Origin: Turritopsis dohrnii
Taxonomy: Eukaryota > Cnidaria > Hydrozoa > Anthoathecata > Oceaniidae
Length of the DNA: 64,000 bases
Reading direction: 5' to 3'
Assembly: GCA_027922465.2 (NCBI GenBank)
Contig: BQMF02000023.1
Coordinates: forward strand, 558,001-622,000
Each line of letters opens with the position of its first letter. The first letter of the stretch is position 1. Positions 57,640 through 64,000 of this stretch are shown here, piece after piece. A program made the position numbers and the translations under genes. The notes under the pieces are model-generated. The model made no database searches and was not told the origin of the DNA. It was given only the letters and a program-made list of their open reading frames with translations.

Positions 57640-58700
57640 CAGGGCAACGGAAAAATAGTTCGAGTTTTGGAGTGTTGAAATTGGTAGTGGTTACATTAAT
57701 TATTGTCATGTCAAGGAGATTGAGAAATCATATGTTAGATTAAAACTAGAAGCCTCGTGGCCTGAACAATTTCCGTATCTGGCCTATAGGAAAATGCTTT
57801 AGCCTAATTTTCAAAATGTCTGAATGATTGTCCATTCTTTTCGTCTTGCTTGAATAATAACAGGTCTATCCAAATTCCCAAAATATGACTTACGGTTCAC
57901 ATGGAGAATAAAATGACATTTGTCAGAAGGGAACCAAAATCATTTGAAAAAAGAAGCTGTATGGGCTTTCAAAATTGTATTGCCCTCAACACTATTAAAT
58001 CTATTACAACCAAATGTTTTAAAATAGGTCAAACTGAAGACATTGTCTATTTATGATCAAATCTGCAAGTGACTGCCAAATTTAACATCAGGACCTTCCA
58101 ATTGTTCTTTGTTCCAAATTTTGCCAGAAATGTGAATTTAGTAACACAGTAAGCATTTCATGAAATTGTTCATAACTTGGAGCAGGAGAAACATGGGCAT
58201 TTCAAAGATTTTAATCCATGACAATAGGTTAGCAAGAAGATAAAAATTTTATTGTATATAACTTAAATCAACATAACATACAATATGAAAAACTGTTTCT
58301 GCTAAACCTGCCAGTGGCAGATCCAGAAGTTAAGTCACAACTTGTGTAGGAGAGTGTTTTAATCATAAAGAAAAACGTTCAAATAATCACTTTGGTAATA
58401 TAAATTGAATTCACAAATTATGTTAATGTGCTTCTCCACAAGTTGCAACTACCTTCAGTCACTGTCTGCTATTACCAATTGAATCTTTTCATGGAGTATA
58501 TGAATAACACAATTGTGCACAAAAAGACAAATGACACAATAAAGTCTTATTAGGATCTGTATTACAATGTTCTTTTCAAACATGATATATTGCGTCCTAG
58601 AACATATTACACTCCAAATTTTCACAAAGCTTTAGTGATCTCGTTGCGTGTGTCCCCCCATTAAATTCCATACCTTCTGAAAGCTATTCTGCTAAGTAGA
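57640..58700. other. Intergenic DNA between TIMM10 and the next spliced exons
   Basis: Starts with a pogo-like relic (about 57640-57690: TAGACTCTCAGGGCAACGG and GTTCGAGTTTTGGAGTGTT). The rest has no recognised feature; earlier exons of the plus-strand gene at 58705 may lie here but none could be picked. Confidence 0.35.
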
Positions 58701-58704
58701 ATAG

Positions 58705-59144
58705 TTTTACAAATGCACCCCCGTCTAGTTTTGACGTTGACAGACCAGCTGTCAACATATTATTACACGATACATCTAATGTAAGTACAAAATTCTGTTT
58801 AATTATGTTTGATGATAGTATTATGTGCTGTAAGTAAAAGTTCTCTGTTTAGATATGTAAATACGTTTTAAAATAGTCTCCATTTGCTTGCATTTTACAT
58901 TACATTACTATCTCTCTGGTCAACTCCATCTGAGATGTTGGAAACTCTCATGGAAATCGGATCAAAAGAAGAAGCAGAACAGATGATAAATATGTCAACC
59001 ACAGAGGAGGACTCTGGTAAGTTTTCATAAGTGCAAGGTTAATTACATTTTTAATTATTCAAATTTCAAAATTTAGGCGCAGAAGACTATGAATCTTTGA
59101 AAAGACTCGAAATTGAAGATCCTGTTTCCACGGTTGAGGACTGA
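58705..59144 (+). CDS. Last three exons of an unidentified spliced gene (partial)
   Basis: Exons 58705(or 58729)-58780, 58935-59016 and 59077-59144 join in frame through GTAAGT donors and TAG/GAG acceptors. They read NAPPSSFDVDRPAVNILLHD then TSN, MLETLMEIGSKEEAEQMINM then STTEEDSG, AEDYESLKRLEIEDPVSTVE and D, stop. Acidic, soluble C-terminus with one likely helix. Phases 0 and 1 agree at both junctions. No family recognised. Upstream exons were not found; a short form could start at ATG 58935 (48 residues). Transcribed away from TIMM10. Confidence 0.45.
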
Positions 59145-59149
59145 TACAC

Positions 59150-59472
59150 AAGATGACTCGTGTAATAATTATTCTTTACTGTATACCAGCTTCAATCTGA
59201 ACCACAGTCTTTAGTTATTACTTACTTGAGTAGAAAGCACAAGTACTTTATACCAGCAGCAACAGCATACGCTTTGTTTTATTTTGAACAGTGAATCTAA
59301 CAATTAGTATTGTTTTTAAGATGGAATCATACTTTTTTAATTCCTGGCGCATTGACAGAAAGGCCGAAATTGATCACGTTTGTTTGATAAGTGCAGACAT
59401 ATGTGTTGGATCAGTTTTTTTCATCTGTTTTTTCTCTATCTATATTACCTGATCCATTCAAACTGATCTATC
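59150..59472. other. Presumed 3' UTR and flank
   Basis: No feature recognised apart from AT-rich DNA following the stop at 59144. Confidence 0.3.
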
Positions 59473-59474
59473 TA

Positions 59475-59870
59475 CCTTAACGAGATAAATTTTCGCGGAG
59501 ATAAATTTTCGCGGATTTTGGCCATTTCTGCGAAAAGTTTGCAATGTCTTCATCCGCGAAAATATGTGTCCGCGAAATGTTATTTTTTTTTCTCTATAAT
59601 ACAGATGTTTGAATTTCAAAAAATAGGTATAGATAATGAAAGGGGCGATAAGTTTAACATTGTATTTAACACTGTATTTTAGTTTTCCATTACCTTTGTT
59701 TGTGTATAATACATTTTGAAGACAAAAAATAATTTTATCTACTGCCATCCGCAAAAATTAGTCCACGCGAATTATCTGAAGTTGGGCCATCCGCGAAAAT
59801 ATGTCCCCGCGAAATGGAAAAAAAAATTATCCACGAAAATATGTCCACGCGAAAATTTATCTCGTTAAGG
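59475..59870. mobile_element. Palindromic MITE, CCTTAACGAG ends, TTTCGCGG arrays, TA duplication
   Basis: The ends CCTTAACGAGATAAATTTTC and GAAAATTTATCTCGTTAAGG are exact inverted matches, flanked by TA. ATTTTCGCGGA and TCCGCGAAAATATGTCC words repeat near both ends. The terminus resembles that of the transposase element at 18731 (CCTTAAGGGAAGAAATTTTG). Confidence 0.8.
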
Positions 59871-59872
59871 TA

Positions 59873-60640
59873 AGCGATGTATTCCAAGTGTAAACTGATG
59901 TGGTCTATGTTCACTTAAACTGTTATTCCTTATTATTTACCTTGTTTGTTAAAAAGACATTTAGTTTGTTAGAAAAGAAAGTTATGCACTTATAATATGC
60001 TTAATAAAACGAAAAAACATGTATGATTTTTGTTTAATTTAACATTTTAATTTAAAGTTTAATATTTATGGAATTCAATTTCCTAAGTGGTGCACGTTGT
60101 TGATGGAAGACATTTCTAGAATAATAAAATCTAAAGAAGTGGATTGACACGGATGTCGATTTCGGAAATCTGGAGTTTAACTCCCCTTCTCTGTTTAGGA
60201 AACTATTGATAATATTTAGACACCTTCCTTATGTTTACGTATTTTACTACTATTTTAATTCTTATAATATTTTGTGATATTTAGAATATTATATATTTTT
60301 AAGCAAGTTAATCAAGTGAAGTCAACTTAAGGTTATTTAAAATTCTTGTTAATTCATTTCATCATAGATTTCTATCAGATCACTTTCAATACTTGTTGGT
60401 ATAGAGTTTATTGTTGCGAGTACTTTAATTAATATTATTTAAGAATATTGGTAGTAGAGTTACAATTTGTAATAATTTAAAATTTACATTCCTATTTATT
60501 TTGATCTGTTCATATGTATATCAATTCGTCAAGAATAATTAATTAAAACATTTACTGTATTTTTCTCTTATTTATCATGGTTCTAAATTATGCAAGTTAG
60601 TACCCCAAAGGTTTTACTAAGTCGAGTGACAGCACTGAAG
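59873..60640. other. Non-coding, very AT-rich
   Basis: No gene or repeat recognised. Confidence 0.35.
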
Positions 60641-60652
60641 AAGGTGTTATGC

Positions 60653-60936
60653 AGCACCCAATTAAGGTGCTGAGCTGAAAGTCCAGTTAGGCACACCTAA
60701 TTGGGTGGTAAAATTTTACAGCACCCTAAAAAGGTGCTCTTTGAATCCTGCAGAGATGCTAGAGTAAGCACCCCTAGAGTGGCCTTTTGAATCAACAACC
60801 CTTAGGGATGTTATATTTAGCACCTCAGAGAGTGCTATTTGGAGCGCCGGATATGGCACCCTTAGGATGGTTAACCGATTTTGCCACCGTAAAACGTGTG
60901 CGTAACGGGACTGTTTCAGACACCTTCAAAGGTGCC
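60653..60936. repeat. Array of about eight degenerate GCACC...GGTGC hairpins
   Basis: Short inverted repeats at about 60653 (AGCACCCAATTAAGGTGCT), 60692, 60720 (AGCACCCTAAAAAGGTGCT), 60767, 60795, 60819 (AGCACCTCAGAGAGTGCT), 60855 and 60919 (GACACCTTCAAAGGTGCC). Spacing is 24-64 bases, mostly 28-47. Arms of 5-8 bases; the loop varies. No open reading frame spans it. Confidence 0.7.
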
Positions 60937-60959
60937 TTGTAGCATCTCTAATACTTTCG

Positions 60960-61439
60960 GTGTAATTGTGAAATATTTGTGAAATATATAATTGAGGTGA
61001 AAATCCTTAGTGTAAATGTATGATCTAACAATTAATTCTTTGTTACTGTTGCTTACTTAGTTAAAATACCAAAGTTATATCAGTTTTGTAAACCATTTTG
61101 TCATTCTGCAAGCCAGCGTGTTTGCTAAAATAACAAAGTTCCCTCATAACAAAATGTTCAAAAACGTTCCTCAAAATTGAAGCAGTCAAATATATTTCAT
61201 CCAAATATTGCAAAGAAGGAAAGCTGCACTCCAGGTGCAAACTTGCCAGGCTAGTAATTATCTGTTATGGTAATTTGTTTGAAATTTCAAAGGTTTGGTA
61301 AGGTTTGTTATATGAATGCTGATGGATGATGGACAAGCATCAGTAGAGCATCCAAGAGTAGTAAAAAATAAGTGGAAGAGTGCTGTGTAATAATCTTAAG
61401 TTACTTTTTTATCATTATTTTACTGAGGCTCGTGGGAAA
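60960..61439. other. Non-coding; no feature recognised
   Basis: AT-rich DNA between the hairpin array and a SINE. Confidence 0.3.
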
Positions 61440-61700
61440 TTGCAGTGTATTCACTGATGTGGGCCTCCACCAGGAATGTATACCTCAGATTCCGAGGTAT
61501 TGCACATGCTAGACTGATAGATGATTGTGTTTTTTTTATGTAATGTTAGGTACTTGCTCATCACATCATGCACAACCTCATACTTTATAATTCTACAAGT
61601 CTTCGTATCACATTGGCATTCAGTGCCGGAACTTGAACCACTTCTAACTATCACCCTTGTGTTACAAATCCACAGCCTTACCAAGTGAGTTATACACCCT
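61440..61700 (-). repeat. tRNA-derived SINE 3 (head and body)
   Basis: Minus-strand head: GTGTATAACTCACTTGGTAA then GGC (A box region) and GAAGTGGTTCAAGTTCCGG (B box). The anticodon-like loop TTTGTAA is poorly paired. A body of about 180 bases ends near CCACATCAG. No clear A-rich tail. Confidence 0.55.
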
Positions 61701-62665
61701 ATTTAAAAAAGTTTAAAAAAGAAATAAATTTCGAATACCCTGGATCCATCACTGAACTATCACACATATTTCCAAAACCTGTACTCTTCAACAATCATTA
61801 TGTCAGATGACCAGTCAATGCACCTGATTGTATTACCAGTGCAGTTAATTTTTCCTATGTTTTCATTCTTGAGACAGCATTTTTCCTTTACAAGGACAGA
61901 AAAACTTACCAAATTCAGTAGTTTTTCTTTACAGAAAACAATCTGTTTTAAATCAAGTCAATCATAGCAAAGAGTAACAAATGCATATCCTTTTATCAAC
62001 TGAACTGATGCTTTGCAAACAATCTCTATTTAAATTTTTTGAAGTTCAAATACGCAATTTACTTACCAGACACAAAATCCACACAAATTTAACTCTTGAT
62101 AGTTATTTTTTGTTGCTGCCAATTTTTTTTTACGAAGCTGCAAAAAAAATGATGGAAAATATGAAACAGAGTTTATGCTGAAAATAGAACCGAAATAAAT
62201 CAACAGCATTTTTGTTTATCTTATGTCTTGCAAGGTCTTTCTTTCACTTGAATCGTACTGACCCAAATAATCTTAAAAATCATAGATTACAATGACATCG
62301 GCAATGCAACCCTATTCAAATAGACAAAAAAATTTGAAGGAACAAATCATGATTAAAGCCATTTAAAAGGAAATTCAAAACTATCGGAGTATCTGTAGTG
62401 TATATATCAAGCACAAATCCCCTCATTACGTGCTTAAGAGTAAAACAGAAAGGAAAGGTATCTATTTTAAATACTTTTGTTTATAAGAATGAGTAAGATT
62501 TGACCTGAGGCTGGTGGTATCCGAACAGTAGCCCGAGGGACATTTCCCCGACTGGGAATTTACGCAACGACCAACAATGGGAGGAGGATTAGGGTCGGGG
62601 GTTATTGGTTTTTAGTGAGTTACTTAAATTACCCGTTCAGATAAGGTTTTTATTTTCCCTCGTAT
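61701..62665. other. Non-coding; no gene seen
   Basis: A plus-strand frame at 61981-62181 is open for 66 codons but shows no domain and has the composition of random AT-rich DNA. Confidence 0.3.
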
Positions 62666-62674
62666 ATAATTTTG

Positions 62675-63737
62675 GGCTCATGTGAAAAGGTTGGGTATCA
62701 GAAAAATAAAAATCTGCCAACTAATAACACTTGATTTTTGTTCAAGGGTTTTATCAGAGTATCTAGCACAAGAAAATCAAACTAGATACAACTCACTTTG
62801 AGATAAAATCTTCTAATTTCGAAAAGAATACTTCGAATATTTGCGCGTTCTCAAACGGCCGCCATTTTGAATTTGGTACTTTCAATTTTGCAGCCAGTAG
62901 AAACACAGACCCGATCCAAACTGACATATACGCCCACTTCTCTTCAGAAAACAAAAACAAAGACTCATTCAAATTTCGTTTTCGTGCAAATCAGAGATAC
63001 GTAAAAAATCTGTATAAAACATATCTCTGTGCAAATATACTTAATAAAAACAGTTTTATGTATATTCACATTAAAGATTTTTTCAATTTATTAGTTTTTC
63101 TGGAAACACTGATTTCTATGCTGTATTTAAACAAGACATCTTCTGAGATTTGGTCTGTAAATTTAGTTTTAAGTTTAACTCGAGTGGACAACGAGTAACA
63201 GGATGGAGTCATATCTAGTTTTTGGCCACATTAAACGAAGTGAAGTTTATTGCAAGCGTTTAACACACAAAGAAAATACCAAAGATTTGTAATAAAGGCT
63301 AGACACGTGTACACGAAGCCTGAATTACCCGAATTACCCATGGGCTACAAAAAGTGCAACTAGGAGGAAAAAAGGCCATTGCACAGGCGGACATTTTAAA
63401 CCAATCACAATTCATCATTACATGTCAAAACAATAGCGCGATACGCTTCGGCATCCTTTGTAAACTTTTCACATAATAGAGGCCTTTCTCTTAGGTTCCT
63501 AATAAATATCAAGTTTGAAAATCTTTTATCTAAATAAAACACCACGTTAAAGCTTTACTTTTCAACAAGTATTAAAATTTAATAAACGCTATCCTTACAC
63601 TGGTGTTATTTTTTCGGTAAGCAAGTGCCCTAGGTGGTAAACAGAATTTTCATTCCGGTCTGTAGTTTATATTCGGTACCCAAATAGGTAGCCCAATTGA
63701 GCATCCAAATTGGATACCCAACCTTTTCACATGAGCC
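62675..63737. mobile_element. Non-autonomous Mutator-like element, 1063 bases, 9-base duplication
   Basis: The ends GGCTCATGTGAAAAGGTTGG then GTATC, and the inverted GATACCCAACCTTTTCACAT then GAGCC, match over 25 bases. ATAATTTTG occurs directly outside both ends (62666-62674 and 63738-63746), a perfect 9-base target duplication as made by Mutator-like transposases. No transposase inside. Confidence 0.85.
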
Positions 63738-63746
63738 ATAATTTTG

Positions 63747-64000
63747 ATCTGCCAGAGGTAGTGCATGGTCATTGTTTTTATAGAACACAATTCATAATTG
63801 AACAATTGTTTTAGATGCCAAATGTTAGGAAATTCAAATGTTAATTAAATCATATTAAAAGCTTAACTTATCATACAGTAAATCTTCTTATAAACAGGAG
63901 TGAAATAAGCCCTGGGGTTGTGTTTCACCCCGGCTATAACGTGTATACAGACAAAGTGATTTCTTCCCAGACAGGGTTGAACTTACCCCGGGGAAAAATT
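63747..64000. other. End of window, no feature called
   Basis: GCCCTGGGGTTGTGTTTCAC with CCCGG and TTGAACTTACCCCGGGG near the end may be part of another repeat cut by the window edge. Confidence 0.3.

Overview
This window reads as animal nuclear DNA from an AT-rich, transposon-dense genome. Coding exons are separated by GT..AG introns, and two host genes have clear animal counterparts: TIMM10, and a 13-exon BICD-family cargo adapter (BICDL/BICDR type). The repeat content (Penelope-like, Ty3/gypsy, RLE-type and APE-type LINEs, Helitrons, pogo, hAT- and Mutator-like elements, tRNA-derived SINEs) would suit a cnidarian, perhaps a hydrozoan. That placement is inference from protein flavour and base composition. 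No marker gene settles it.

Layout. 1.4-2.3 kb holds a dead Penelope-like element. 2.76-9.2 kb is a nested stack. An outer element starting CAGGG, with a 5-bp target duplication, contains two long-terminal-repeat-array elements (A and B). B contains a third (C), and a non-autonomous Helitron sits beside B. A, B and C have different termini but share one internal core. 10.8-13.1 kb is a similar array-ended element (D). 13.2-18.5 kb is an inactivated Ty3/gypsy element on the minus strand with a small DNA transposon inside its reverse transcriptase. 18.7-20.5 kb is a DDE_1 transposase with two frameshifts. 20.6-23.9 kb is a Helitron-like 3' portion with helicase remnants and, between helicase and 3' hairpin, a putative chain of 24-51-base symmetric exons. 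24.0-25.9 kb is an RLE-bearing non-LTR element. 26.2-27.2 kb has LINE and hAT debris.

From 27.7 kb host genes appear: a zeta-family P-loop kinase (27.7-28.6 kb), the BICDL-like adapter (37.6-43.9 kb), a membrane-anchored RING-H2 protein (48.9-49.3 kb), TIMM10 (56.1-57.3 kb, minus) and three unidentified spliced exons (58.7-59.1 kb, plus). Between them lie dead LINEs, a solo LTR, three tRNA-derived SINEs, palindromic MITEs, a long inverted repeat, an array of GCACC hairpins (60.65-60.94 kb) and a Mutator-like element with a 9-base target duplication (62.7-63.7 kb).

The host genes are functionally unrelated: mitochondrial protein import, dynein cargo adaptation, ubiquitin ligation and an orphan nucleotide kinase. 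The main interest is the mobile DNA: elements that share a core but differ at their ends, and a Helitron-associated microexon chain. Boundaries, splice sites and family names were all called by eye.
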